The position numbers were made by a program, and so were the translations under genes. A stretch of 64,000 nucleotides of DNA from Euclidia mi (Eukaryota; Arthropoda; Insecta; Lepidoptera; Erebidae). Location: contig OX123182.2 of the NCBI GenBank assembly GCA_944739405.2, positions 63,243,183-63,307,182 of the forward strand, in the 5' to 3' direction. Each line of letters begins with the position of its first letter. Position 1 is the first letter of the stretch. Positions 20,014 through 30,650 of this stretch are shown here, one piece after another. The notes beneath the pieces were generated by a model. It saw only the letters and a program-made list of their open reading frames with translations. It was not told the DNA's origin and made no database searches.

Positions 20014-21860
20014 CTACCCCCCTCTAAGACATGCGCGTCCCGCGCATCCTTAGACCCATAATACACCGCTCTCCTATAGACATGGACCAAATCATTAAAC
20101 TTCGTAGCTATAGAAGCCTGTGATCTATGTGTAAGTTTGCTTTCTTTGAGGCACAAAACTTGCCCCTTGCCACCACTTTTCATTGGAATCTCCACATCTC
20201 CACACTTAAGGATACCACCTTTAATGTCTAATCTGCACTGATGATCTCTGAAGAAATCCAGTCCAACAATGCAATCGTCTACAATGTCTGAAATCACCGC
20301 TCGTTGCCAGTATAGGTTGTCACTGATTTTTATAGCCACCATCTGTTCGCCTTTAACTGGGATGTACTGACCGGTAGCCGTCGTCAGTCGAGGTGAAGTT
20401 GATGGTGTTAGAATCTTTCCGTTCTTTCTTGTCAAACGAGTTCCTATAACCGTTCGTGTCGCACCGGTGTCCAGGGTCAGCGAACATATAACGCCATTGA
20501 CTGCTCCATCGATACTTAAACCATTTCCATCCGTGCGTTGTCGAATACAAACTTTCGGAGCTCTCCGTCTTCTGATCAGCGCTTGCATCGAAGTCCTGGA
20601 TGAACTCGCTTCCTGTTCATCTTTCAACACTTGAACACTAGCGTCACTCTTACTTCTTTCTGTTACATGTTTCGGACAGCTACGCCTTAAATGTCCAGGC
20701 TCTCTACAGTTAAAACACTTTAAGACAGAAGATCTGCGACCAGTTCTCTCTACTTCCGCTGCAATAACTCTGTCTCGATCACTTGTAATTTCTTGTCGAA
20801 CAGCCTCCACTTCTAAAGCATGTGCCAATGCATCTTTAACATTGCTGTGGTGTTTCAAGCGCACAGCAGCTCTGACCTCATCGTCATAAATTCCGTCGAT
20901 GAACGCCTGGAGTTGCATGCTTCGAACTTGTTCCACGGGTGCTGACTGATAAGCCTTTTGCACCATTTTCGTCGCTTCCGTCGCCCACTGCTGCAAGGAT
21001 TCGCTCGGATTCTGACGACGGTTGCGTAACTTGGCTCGAAACACATATTGCAAGTGCGCGTCTCCGAACCTAGATTCCAGGGCCTCAATAAGTTCTTCGT
21101 AAGTGGCGTACTTTCCCACGGCCTCAAGCACCGATAATGCATCGCCGCTCAACGCGAGGATAAGTGCAAACTTGGCCTGATCACTATGCCAACCGTTGCT
21201 GTTAGAGGCAGCCTCAAACTGCATCCTGTAGGCCTCCCAGGACGTGGTTCCATCGAATGATGGTACTTTGAAATAACCACCAGAACTAGATGGGTTAACG
21301 GAAACCAAAGGGCTGTTGTTTTTTATCTTTCTTAACTCATCTTCCATCGTAGCTATGCGGGTATGCATCTCCTCCTCTATTGCAGCGACGCGCGATTGTA
21401 CTTCACTGAAACATGTCTCCATCTCTGCAATCTTACGGGTGTTCTCCAATATACCACGGCGAATGTAATTTTGTCTCTTCATAATCTCGCTAAGCTGAGA
21501 TTTAATCTCGGAATGAAGCTGCGAATTTTGCTGGAGTTCGGCTTTAAGCTGCTGCGAGTTCTCCTGAATGTGTGTTTGAAGATCGCATTTAAGTTGCTTC
21601 CAAGTCAGATCGACTTTGGATTGGAGTTGACGGAAGGTTTGTTGAAATATTGCAGCGAGGCCTTCGACAGATAATGAGTTAGCTGCGCTTTCAGCTGAAG
21701 ACACTCTTTCTCCGTGACCGCTTTCCTGCAAAAGTGCGCTTTCTGTTCTCTCTTCATCTTCCGGGCTTGAGCAATCTTGCTCCTGAACAGCTCTCGAACG
21801 TTGACCTTTCCTCGGCATTTCTAACGTCTTCGAACCTTCCAATCCCACTTCTGACACCAA
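19968..21860 (-). CDS. gag: Gag and aspartic protease polyprotein
   Basis: A frame of 630 residues, intact. Residues 1-60 are acidic and charged, and about 70-185 form a coiled coil rich in Gln and Glu. Residues about 195-350 form a retrotransposon gag domain (FKVPSFDGTTSWEAYRMQF, later ESLQQWATEATKM). A zinc knuckle CFNCREPGHLRRSCPKH is near residue 380, and a protease with LTLDTGATRTVIG near 457 and VGLDFFRDH near 530. After the protease the frame runs through the polypurine tract into the 3' LTR and stops there, so the polymerase region is cleanly missing. It could supply particles and a protease for itself, but needs reverse transcriptase and integrase from another element. The start at 21860 lies only a base from the primer binding site, so a methionine further in, such as MPRKGQRS, is more likely. 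Confidence 0.88.
   Translation of the reverse strand: MVSEVGLEGSKTLEMPRKGQRSRAVQEQDCSSPEDEERTESALLQESGHGERVSSAESAANSLSVEGLAAIFQQTFRQLQSKVDLTWKQLKCDLQTHIQENSQQLKAELQQNSQLHSEIKSQLSEIMKRQNYIRRGILENTRKIAEMETCFSEVQSRVAAIEEEMHTRIATMEDELRKIKNNSPLVSVNPSSSGGYFKVPSFDGTTSWEAYRMQFEAASNSNGWHSDQAKFALILALSGDALSVLEAVGKYATYEELIEALESRFGDAHLQYVFRAKLRNRRQNPSESLQQWATEATKMVQKAYQSAPVEQVRSMQLQAFIDGIYDDEVRAAVRLKHHSNVKDALAHALEVEAVRQEITSDRDRVIAAEVERTGRRSSVLKCFNCREPGHLRRSCPKHVTERSKSDASVQVLKDEQEASSSRTSMQALIRRRRAPKVCIRQRTDGNGLSIDGAVNGVICSLTLDTGATRTVIGTRLTRKNGKILTPSTSPRLTTATGQYIPVKGEQMVAIKISDNLYWQRAVISDIVDDCIVGLDFFRDHQCRLDIKGGILKCGDVEIPMKSGGKGQVLCLKESKLTHRSQASIATKFNDLVHVYRRAVYYGSKDARDAHVLEGGSVTASVMSNRRHETQ
21842..21859 (-). 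other. Primer binding site, tRNA-Leu
   Basis: The minus strand reads TGGTGTCAGAAGTGGGAT two bases from the 5' LTR. It is complementary to the last 18 nt of insect tRNA-Leu as I recall it, including CCA. This fixes the element orientation and the LTR edge at 21862. Confidence 0.8.
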
Positions 21861-21861
21861 T

Positions 21862-22670
21862 TGTTACGGACGGGGTAACAGGATTGGAAGGAAACACCGA
21901 GTAGCACTGATGACACTTTATTCGACTTCACACACGACGCGCCGTTTAATTTCGACGCGGACAGCACCAACACTAGCGTCTTTTGCACTGCACTTTTCAC
22001 TGCACTTCACTGCACTTCACTGCACTTTACTGCACTATACTTTCACTTCACTTTATTTTACTTCTTCTTCTTTCTTCCTTTTACTTCTTCACTTTACCAC
22101 TTTTCAACTTTAACTGGCGCTTAGCACGTCTACACCGCCTTATATACCCCTAGGAATGTTCTAGATCTACTAATTTCGATTGTCTTTTCGTTATTCAATT
22201 GTTTTTCCATCTCCTGTCTCTTTTTAACCTTTCCATTCCTTCTTGAAGTTTCTGGAATTTTCTAATCTTTATTCGAAATATTTAAATTTGTGTTTCCATC
22301 CCCTGTCTCTTTTTAACCTTTCCATTCCTTCCTGAAGTTTCTAGAATTTTCTAATTTTTACTCGAAATATTTAAATAATCTTTTAAATATTTGCCAAATA
22401 TTCATAAACATTTTCCAAATTTCATAAAAACCATAATCCACATAACAGTTATGACTGGGATTTGAACCCACGCCTTTAGAACGTGAACGGAATGTGTTAT
22501 CCGCACGGCCATCGCCTTGTTGTCAACGGATGCTGAATTTGGCGAACACTTGACAAAATGTATACATCATCGAACTAAAAACTCATTTCCAAATAATAAA
22601 ATAGTCTTCAAACCTCTTTGCTAATTATTGTGTTTCGTGACGACGGTTTGACATGACACTGGCCGTCACA
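21862..22670 (-). repeat. 5' LTR (809 bp) of the gag-protease element
   Basis: Same ends and length as 19205-20013. It differs at three positions seen by eye (near 22208, 22300 and 22351). It contains the tRNA-like stretch at 22450-22518, and the target duplicate gtat follows at 22671. Confidence 0.92.
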
Positions 22671-24679
22671 GTATTAAGCCATCGCGCATAGTTTGCAGGG
22701 GAGCTCTCGTTACAATCGCCGCTAGATTAGCCGCACGGTCTTACTGCTACCGCGTGACCGACAGGTGGCTCTTCTTTCGCTCTTTAAAACCTTGTCAGCT
22801 GCTATGTACTGGCCTATACGCAGGTTTAGACAGCGATTGTGAAAGTCCTGCATTCTACCACCTGATCGCGAATACGGAGACTCCCATCATACATCGCTCG
22901 TCTTTACATCCATCATCAACAAGGTACGAACCACTACTAATGGTACACGCGGTTATTGATAATATAACTATGTATAATATCTCATAGAGAACTTTATATT
23001 TTAGTCAGCCTGGTATATATATATATGGTGTGATATAGACATAGATACACAACAGAGTTATTAATGTTATACAGTTCATGCAATAAATTACAGTAAAGTG
23101 AATAACAGACACTCACCGGACTTTTAGCTGCGTCACTCCAAACTTACCCCTTGCCCTGTGCTGATCACCTTCTCTTGAAGCCGCTCGCCTTGTTCTTCGA
23201 TATCACTAAGCACTAATTATCGGCCAACACCGAACCTCTTACGCGCTAGGCCAGGTCCGATCTCTCTCGCGCCATAAGACCGACTGCCTGAACTACCACG
23301 CGAGTCCGTTCCCGAGATCTGCCCTCTTCCGCGTCCTAAGACTCACTGTCCCTGATCCGCCCGGTTCCGCGTCCCCACCTTGACTGTCCCATCCAACACC
23401 CCCACTACCACGTCACGCTGTCCTGGGACCCGACTGGCCCCGCCTCCTAAGATCCGACCGTCCAGTCAAACACAACCAACGCAACGCCTCTCGAATCCTT
23501 ACTACCTGACACGGTCCTTTTCTTATCGTTGATCCCTTTTTTTATGATCCTCAACTACACCGCATGTGAACACTACAGTGCCAATATTTTCTCACATTTC
23601 ATGGCTATTTCTTTACTTATATGCCTGTCACATAACTCTTATAAATTTGTCAACCTCTTAGAATTTATGAGTTTACTAATTGCAGAACGTTGGCGCCATC
23701 ATAGCGATAAGACAAACACATGTGGAAACAAGTATGCGGCCTAGTAGTAGTAGTGTAGCCAGTAACACCATTACATTCCCCCCTCTGAAAATCAGACGCG
23801 TAGACTATGTCATAGCGTATGAGCTTTCACTAAAGATACAATAGCATATATAATAGAGTACGCCAGTTAAAACTGCATCTTGTTTTCCACCATTTAACTG
23901 CCGGCAAATATCATACAACTTCCAATCAATATACATTGCTTCATACCACTTATCCTAACTTATAGTTGATTGATAATAATAACCCTACTATACCCTTGCT
24001 AAGGCCGCACCGTACGATAGACTAACTAACTATACTCCGCCAATCTCCATATTATGACAACATTGTTGCTTATAAGAATCCTATAGCAATTGTTGCCTCA
24101 ACTGTGCCTAATCAAATATGAACGTTTTACTATGCCTATGAAAATTATCAAAATTCTTATCCATCTGTTTACTACTAAACTTCTCCTCAGACCTAAACTT
24201 CTTAGTAGAACTAGCGCACATAACCGAGATCACCAGTTGCCCGTAACCTATGTATTCCAATAAACCAAATGGCGGTTTAACAATAAATTCTCAAAATAGT
24301 AGTATAATCTATAAGACATCCTATCCATGCTTAGAATGGGAGTGTACATACCAGATGTCTTCATGATAAACGGGCAGCGTGGTATGATCGAGGTACCTGA
24401 TTCGCCATTCTCACTCGTCGAAATCGGGTTCAGTAGTAGGTGTATATAGGGTCAGGTAGCAGTGGCTGAAATAGTTCGCACACACTCGTATAAGACACTT
24501 GCCTTATCAAATTTGCCAGACAAGTAGTTGCAATAGTTTTATATAATGAGCTAAATAGTCGTAAACAATAGTATAGTGCAGCAGTCGTTTTCCCCAGTTG
24601 ATAGCTCGACAGTCCCTACAACTAAACAATTCTCAACTCGGCCCCACACTAGGAATTATTCCCATTTAGCTAGAACTTG

Positions 24680-24754
24680 TACGCGCGGGGATCGAACCCA
24701 CAATGTTCGGCGAGATGGCCGCCAATCAGTTCTTCATTTGGATCATCAAGCGTA
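24680..24754 (-). other. 75-nt tRNA-like fold
   Basis: On the minus strand a 5-bp outer stem TACGC/GCGTA (positions 1-5 and 71-75) directly adjoins a T stem GTGGG/CCCGC around the loop TTCGATC. An anticodon-like stem TGGCG/CGCCG holds a 7-nt loop GCCATCT with CAT at the anticodon place. The usual U33 is replaced by C and no D stem is evident, so it is not a normal tRNA gene. It may be a decayed tRNA or a tRNA mimic. Confidence 0.5.
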
Positions 24755-25734
24755 TCGATATGATATCTGCTTCATTATTAAGGCTCTGATTACAGTTAAC
24801 GTAAATAACAATTACGATTATTACCCGTGCAGTTGGACGCAGTTGCCAAATATATTATGCCATAAATAAGTTCTATATAACGAACGACACACATAAGGCC
24901 CTATGTAACTTAAACCTTCGTTTAATATTGTATGTCTATCTGAGAGTTCGGATCAGAGGGAGTCAACTTGCTTGAAGTTAGTCGATGTACGTGTTTATAG
25001 TTAGTAAAGATAATGAAAACTTAGCTCTGTGTAAGGTGATCCAATGTTAGATATGTCCTTCGACGCATACTGCAGCTGCCTTTCACGATACCGGAACGCC
25101 GCTACTTTGTACTCACAGCCGACGGACGCAACAACACGTGCGGTAGTTGATGTAAAAGGTGACGTAGGGTCCTGGAATTTTAAATTAAATGGCACGAGTA
25201 TCACACTTCTAAGATAAGTCACGTGATATAAGACTGGTGTTTAAGTGCTAAATACAACAAACAGATGCTCATATGGTGACACGGGAACCTCCAACGATTA
25301 TTTCTCGGTACGGATGCATACTAAGTTTTTTTCATGAGTCTAGCAACAAAATATTATTTTTATTTGAACTCCAGAATCCAGTTAGCTGTTTACGAATATC
25401 ACACGATAGGGCTAAACTATGTCTGTGAGTTTAATATGTATCAAGACGTTGTTAGCATACTGCTTACGCACCTCTCGAATCTCATGAGAAATATGAACTC
25501 AATGTCAAGCTCTAAGCAAACCTGGGGCTCGACCCCTGGTACATAAAGCGCTCTTCAAAGGTATGTGTACAATATACCAGGCATAACAAATACATACATC
25601 ATTGCCACTGGCAATCACATAATAACGCAGATGAATAAGTATTGTAAATACTCAGCTAAACCAAAATCTGAGATAGCCTAAACTGTAACAGTTAGGTATA
25701 ATACTGATGCTTAGAATTAACACGTATAGAATAT

Positions 25735-26020
25735 CTATTTCATATGACGCACGGCGGGAGTCGAACCCTTGACGGCGGAAATCACTTACAAAAGCCATTC
25801 AGTTTTTCAAAACAATGCGGCACATGTGCAGTCATATCTTAACAAAGTAGCCGATCTTGGCCCTTGGACAAAGCACATCCATAATACAAAAGAACTATGG
25901 TTCCCTTCACGGTGGGAATTGAACCCACCCTAAAAACGGCGTAAATGACTTTCTAAAGCCATTCAGTTCCTTAAAACAATGCGCCACATGCGCAATCATA
26001 TCTTAACAAAGTAGCCCATC
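25735..26020 (-). repeat. Two diverged tRNA-like modules, offset about 165 bp
   Basis: Both modules contain, on the minus strand, GATATGAYTGC, a block with CTGAATGGCTTT, CGCCGT and a T-arm hairpin. In the left one the flanking ATATGAC and GTCATAT can pair as an outer stem, so the T arm would again close a larger fold. The pair looks like an internal duplication within the non-coding element. Confidence 0.5.
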
Positions 26021-26766
26021 CTGTCCTTTTCACGTGCGCGTTGGCGCGTTCGGACAAAGCACATCAATAATACAAAAGAACAATAGTTCCTTTCTAGCCT
26101 TCCTTTTTTTAACTAATAAACATCTAAAATGTGTTTCCCTTTTTTGTTTTATCCCTTATTTTTTCACACGCTGGCATTTGGAAACAAAACGTGCCAGATG
26201 TCGGCTTATTGCATTGCCTTTCTAGTTTGGGAAACAATTTTAGAACAAAACATTTTAAAACAATGGTCACTAAACCCCTCTCTAGACGCACATTATCGGC
26301 GAAATATTATTTCCTGCTATAATAACAACAATTAACAAAATAGTTTCGTGTTCAACAATAGTGTGCATTCTTTTTATGTTTGGGAATCGAACCCAAAATA
26401 TTTAATCACATTGTACGACTTCTATAAAGCCGACGCCGATCGTTAGGTACATGAGTATAATATCCGCCGACTTTCACCAATGCTCAGGAATCGAACCTAG
26501 AGCTTTTATAAGGTATACCAAAATACTGCAGTGGGCTAATATTACCCTAATCTACTTGCTAACACGTTAGGAAACAAAATTTACTGATATATGACCTCAG
26601 AATAATCCTTTTCTCAATTAAAGCTCGCGTACACTTCATCAATAAAAAACCCATATGCATTCTGTAAGAATCTCAACTCAACCAATGTAATAAACCAATA
26701 GATGCTTGTCCAAAGAACACGTATGCATAAGATAGATATTATTACTAGATTTCGTAATTTAATACG

Positions 26767-27200
26767 TTTGTTGACACCATTTTGAAATATCGCAGCAACA
26801 GGAATCGAACCCGCTATTTCGGTAAATTTGTTGAAACTTTTCAAAATATCGTAGCAACAGGAGTCGAACCCGCTATTTCAATAAGTTTGTTGAAAACGTT
26901 TCAAAATATCGTAGCAACAGGAATCGAACCCGTTATTCCAGTAAGTTTGTTGAAAACATTTTTATAATATCGTAGCAACAGGAGTCGAACCCGTTATTTC
27001 AGTAAGTTTGTTGAAAACATTTTTATAATATCGTAGCAACAGGAGTCGAACCCGTTATTTCAGTAAGTTTGTTGAAAACATTTTTATAATATCGTAGCAA
27101 CAGGAGTCGAACCCGTTATTTCAGTAAGTTTGTTGAAAACATTTCAAAATATCATAGCAACAGGAGTCGAACCTGCTATTTCAGTACGTTAGTGTAATAA
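26767..27200 (-). repeat. Seven tandem copies of a roughly 60-bp T-arm unit
   Basis: Each unit contains cgtagcaacaggagtcgaac or a near relative, then ccgttatttcagtaagtttg, giving on the element strand the B-box form GGTTCGACTCC. Central units are almost identical; outer ones differ at several positions. The unit has no spacers of variable sequence, so it is a minisatellite, not a CRISPR array. Confidence 0.85.
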
Positions 27201-28298
27201 ATTCCAACAAAATATTATACACTATTTATATTTAACTTATTCCCCCTTGTTATATACAGGTATCGAACATGTTATCAACAATACGGCGACTAGTTTGCCG
27301 ACGTTTCACAACAACATATCGTCACAGACCTTGCTCAGGAGTCTAACCTGATTTAACAATACCTATATATTCCACGGAATATTCTGGTGTGCATTATACA
27401 TTAATCTCAAGCCATGTTAATATCTTACACCAGATTTCCTATAAAATAATCTATATAATATAAAATCCTTCTCTTTCTTATCTAAAATTAGTTCTAACCA
27501 TCGCGTATCGGACTCAAACAGCGAACCTGATACGATAGTGCTTCTAACCAACAATATGCTTATTATCGAGAGTCGAACTCGACATATTTAAACGTAAAGC
27601 ATTTTCTGTAGCCAATAATATAACCACTGTCGAGACTCGAACTCGACATACAGTATAAATGAAACGCCTGAGCTTTATGTAAAGCGTTTGAACCTATGTG
27701 GTCAATAATATGTTTACTTTCGAGATACTGCGATGCTACAGGAGGAACCACTTTGCTATTAAAATAAATAACACGTGCGAGAGGGCTCCCCCCTCCGATT
27801 ATTAAATATTAAGATGATTGCCGCGCTTTATCAAAAGCATTTCTATGTACCCAATAATATAACCACTGTCGAGACTCGAACTCGACATACAGTATAAATG
27901 ACACGCATGAGCAGCATTTATGTAAAGCGTTTCAACATATGTAGTCAGTTATATGTTTACTTGCAAGATACAGCGATATTATAAGAGGAACCACAGTGCC
28001 ATAAAAATAAATAACACATGGGAAAGTGTGGCACTTAGGCGCAATATCGCCCCCCCCTCGGACTATTAAATATTGAGATAATTGCCGTGACTTAAATATT
28101 ATTTCGTCTTTCTGAAATGAACATGATCGTCTATCGATTAATAAATGGCACGTTGTGTCTAATTAATTTGATATTTTCCTACGCTGTGTATAGTTATTTC
28201 TCTTCGTTGTGTTTGTATTTTTCTACGTTGTGTTTGTGTAGTAACTTTTAAGTTCTTCCTCGTTGTTCTGAAGTGAATCAGAACATTTTATGACGAGG

Positions 28299-28316
28299 AT
28301 CCTGGTCACGGCACCA
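28299..28316 (-). other. Primer binding site, tRNA-His
   Basis: The minus strand reads TGGTGCCGTGACCAGGAT two bases inside the 5' LTR. It is complementary to the last 18 nt of insect tRNA-His including CCA, as I recall that tRNA. It marks 28319-29943 as the 5' LTR. Confidence 0.75.
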
Positions 28317-28318
28317 AA

Positions 28319-29943
28319 TGTAACGGAATCCTATAGACCCCAGGCTGATTAAAATTTTAGTTTTCTTACTAACTGGGTCTAAAATATCAATTTCAGCCTG
28401 GCCCCGCCAAGTAATTTGTGGCCAGGGTTCCCGCGCACCTCCCCGTGCAGGACCATGGAATTCGCCCTTACTTTATATTCCTCTGCTGACAGCATTTACC
28501 AAACGTAAATGCTTATAATTGAATGAAAGTGGTCATCAAAATACTAAAGACAGCGATACATTAGTATTGGTTTGTCATCACAAAATCACTCTCCATATAT
28601 TCATGCTTCACATATTGGTACTTGAGTACAAGGCAGCGTATCTCAGAGACGGCAGCTCCAGGGAGACGGAGAACATGATCCAGGTATATTAGTCATATAG
28701 TATTATCAGCGCCGAGTATTTCAGCGATATCCAGTGTATAGTATTGAGCGTACAGTAACAGTCTCAGAACTGATGTCACAAAACGCCTCCTTGCCGCAAG
28801 TCACAACATTGAAGCCCATACAAACATAGTCAATTAGAACGTATTAAGCCATCGCGCATAGTTTGCAGGGGAGCTCTCGTTACAATCGCCGCTAGATTAG
28901 CCGCACGGTCTTACTGCTACCGCGTGACCGACAGGTGGCTCTTCTTTCGCTCTTTAAAACCTTGTCAGCTGCTATGTACTGGCCTGTACGCAGGTTTAGA
29001 CAGCGATTGTGAAAGTCCTGCATTCTACCAACTGATCGCGAATACGGAGACTCCCATCATACATCGCTCGTCTTTACATCCATCATCAACAAGGTACGAA
29101 CCACTACTAATGGTACACGCGGTTATTGATAATATAACTATGTACAATATCTCATAGAGAACTTTATATTTTAGTCAGCCTGGTATATATATATGGTGTG
29201 ATATAGACATAGATACACAACAGAGTTATTAATGTTATACAGTTCATGCAATAAATTACAGTAAAGTGAATAACAGACACTCACCGGACTTTTAGCTGCG
29301 TCACTCCAAACTTACCCCTTGCCCTGTGCTGATCACCTTCTCTTGAAGCCGCTCGCCTTGTTCTTCGATATCACTAAGCACTAATTATCGGCCAACACCG
29401 AACCTCTTACGCGATAGGCCAGGTCCGATCTCTCTCGCACCATAAGACCGACTGCCTGAACTACCACGCGAGTCCGTTCCCGAGATCTGCCCTCTTCCGC
29501 GTCCTAAGACTCACTGTCCCTGATCCGCCCGGTTCCGCGTCCCCACCTTGACTGTCCCATCCAACACCCCCACTACCACGTCACGCTGTCCTGGGACTCG
29601 ACTGGCCCCGCCTCCTAAGATCCGACCGTCCAGTCAAACACAACCAACGCAACGCCTCTCGAATCCTTACTACCTGACACGGTCCTTTTCTTATCGTTGA
29701 TCCCTTTTTTTATGATCCTCAACTACACCGCATGTGAACACTACAGTGCCAATATTTTCTCACATTTCATGGCTATTTCTTTACTTATATGCCTGTCACA
29801 TAACTCTTATAAATTTGTCAACCTCTTAGAATTTATGAGTTTACTAATTGCAGAACGTTGGCGCCATCATAGCGATAAGACAAACACATGTGGAAACAAG
29901 TATGCGGCCTAGTAGTAGTAGTGTAGCCAGTAACACCATTACA
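28319..29943 (-). repeat. 5' LTR (about 1625 bp) of the non-coding element, uninterrupted
   Basis: Matches 18679-19204 plus 22675-23775. At 28831-28834 it shows the single gtat that is duplicated around the gag-protease insertion in the other LTR, so it is a natural empty site. About 0.5 percent divergence from its partner by eye. Confidence 0.9.
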
Positions 29944-30650
29944 TTGTGTAACCAAGCGTCTTCAATGTCCTGTTTCTTTATATGGGCCAATGCAGCACAC
30001 ATGGCTAAGTGCCTCTTCTCTTCAATGTCATTCAATTGTAAGGCATGAGCTTTTTTGGCCAGTGCTTGTTAGAAGTGGAAATTACATCCAAGTAGTTGAA
30101 CAACAGGAAATATTTTTTTTATTACATTTATCACAGCAATTTCAAAGTCAACAATCATTGCAAGTGGTGTCCAAGTAGGTATTTTTTGCATCAGGGATGT
30201 AAAAAGTCGTTCATAAGTCCGTTCCTGCTTATTAGGCATAAGAACGTCGATGAGTGGGACTATGCTCGAATTATTATCATCATGTATAAAATATAGCTGA
30301 TAAAATGGTTTACATCAGCTTGAAAATGTGCCATCCAAAAATAATGTTTGTATATTTGTTATGGTTTCACGAGCTGTCTCATTGCATAAAGCTATTATTC
30401 TATTTTCAGGCTCGCTGTCATCATCGAATATAAAAAAATTATGTTTATATTTTTGTGGAATAATAACATCTTCGCATCTTGAAAATTTTGTTGTGGGCAC
30501 GTTTAGTTCACGACTCCTCACATTGTATAGTGTTCGTGAAATGTTCCAAAATTTCGGTATGGCATTTAATATCTCATAACCCGCATCCTTGGTTGGTTGA
30601 AAAGCTTCTTCATACACTTGAGGCATAGGTGTTTTGTTCTTATAACTCTA
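29944..30650 (-). pseudogene. MULE transposase, N-terminal and catalytic piece
   Basis: The minus frame reads MPQVYEEAF, RETITNIQTLFLDGTF with the first catalytic Asp, QLYFIHDD, LMPNKQERTYERLF, MIVDFEIAV with the second catalytic Asp, and LLGCNFHF with the MULE C-x2-H motif. It has two in-frame stops: TGA at 30315-30317 and TAA at 30069-30071. It ends at DAWLHN, where the LTR element begins, and continues at 18678. Such transposases bind the ends of the element and move it by cut and paste. An N-terminal FLYWCH-type finger, usual in this family, was not found. Confidence 0.75.

Larger units (their letters stand above)
15651..20181. repeat. Tandem duplication, copy 2
   Basis: Second unit of the 4535-bp-offset repeat. 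To its right the gag-protease element continues normally, and to the left of copy 1 the BEL element continues normally. The two ends of the unit therefore hold the original joints, and 15647-15650 is the only novel junction. Confidence 0.9.
19205..22670 (-). mobile_element. Gag-protease-only Ty3/gypsy-like element (non-autonomous)
   Basis: Two 809-bp LTRs flank an interior of only 1848 bp holding one frame with Gag and protease domains. There is no reverse transcriptase, RNase H or integrase. The primer binding site (21842-21859) matches 18 nt of the tRNA-Leu 3' end. A 4-bp target duplication gtat is at 19201-19204 and 22671-22674. The empty site is seen at 28831-28834 in the other LTR of the host element. 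This organisation resembles the gag-only LTR elements described in plants as TR-GAG. Confidence 0.9.
18679..23775 (-). repeat. 3' LTR of the non-coding element, interrupted by a second element
   Basis: The LTR begins tgtaacgg and ends ccattaca, with a net length of about 1627 bp once the insertion at 19205-22670 and one gtat are discounted. The uninterrupted partner is at 28319-29943. About eight substitutions and a (ta)n length change separate the two by eye. A small frame at 22754-22987 inside it is repeated at 28924-29157 and has no recognised family. Confidence 0.88.
23776..28318 (-). other. Interior of the non-coding element with T-arm-like hairpin array
   Basis: No frame longer than 100 codons and no gag or pol motif. 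On the minus strand (element sense) at least ten unrelated stretches fold as tRNA T arms with a 7-nt loop of the form TTCRANY: 24685-24701, 25756-25768, 25911-25929, 26379-26397, 26486-26498, seven tandem copies in 26767-27200, then 27566-27582, 27629-27647 and 27868-27886. Several stems are perfect yet differ in sequence (TTTGGG with CCCAAA, GGTGGG with CCCACC, GTCGAG with CTCGAC). Weaker relatives lie at 25526-25540 and 27258. The polypurine tract is at 23776-23790. Confidence 0.75.
18679..29943 (-). mobile_element. Large non-coding LTR retrotransposon derivative (LARD-like)
   Basis: Two LTRs of about 1.63 kb, a primer binding site complementary to 18 nt of the tRNA-His 3' end (28299-28316) and a polypurine tract (23776-23790) define an element with a 4.54-kb interior that has no gag or pol frame. 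Such elements move with enzymes made elsewhere. The interior instead carries many T-arm-like hairpins on the element strand. It is inserted in a MULE transposase gene. No helper element with the same LTR is in the window. Confidence 0.85.

Noticed and set aside
22754..22987. 77-residue frame present in both LTRs of the non-coding element
   Set aside because: Conservation follows from LTR identity; there is no start context or family motif, so it is not called as a gene.
26767..27200. CRISPR-like regularly spaced repeat
   Set aside because: Units are contiguous 60-bp near-identical repeats without unique spacers, in an insect LTR element; no cas genes.
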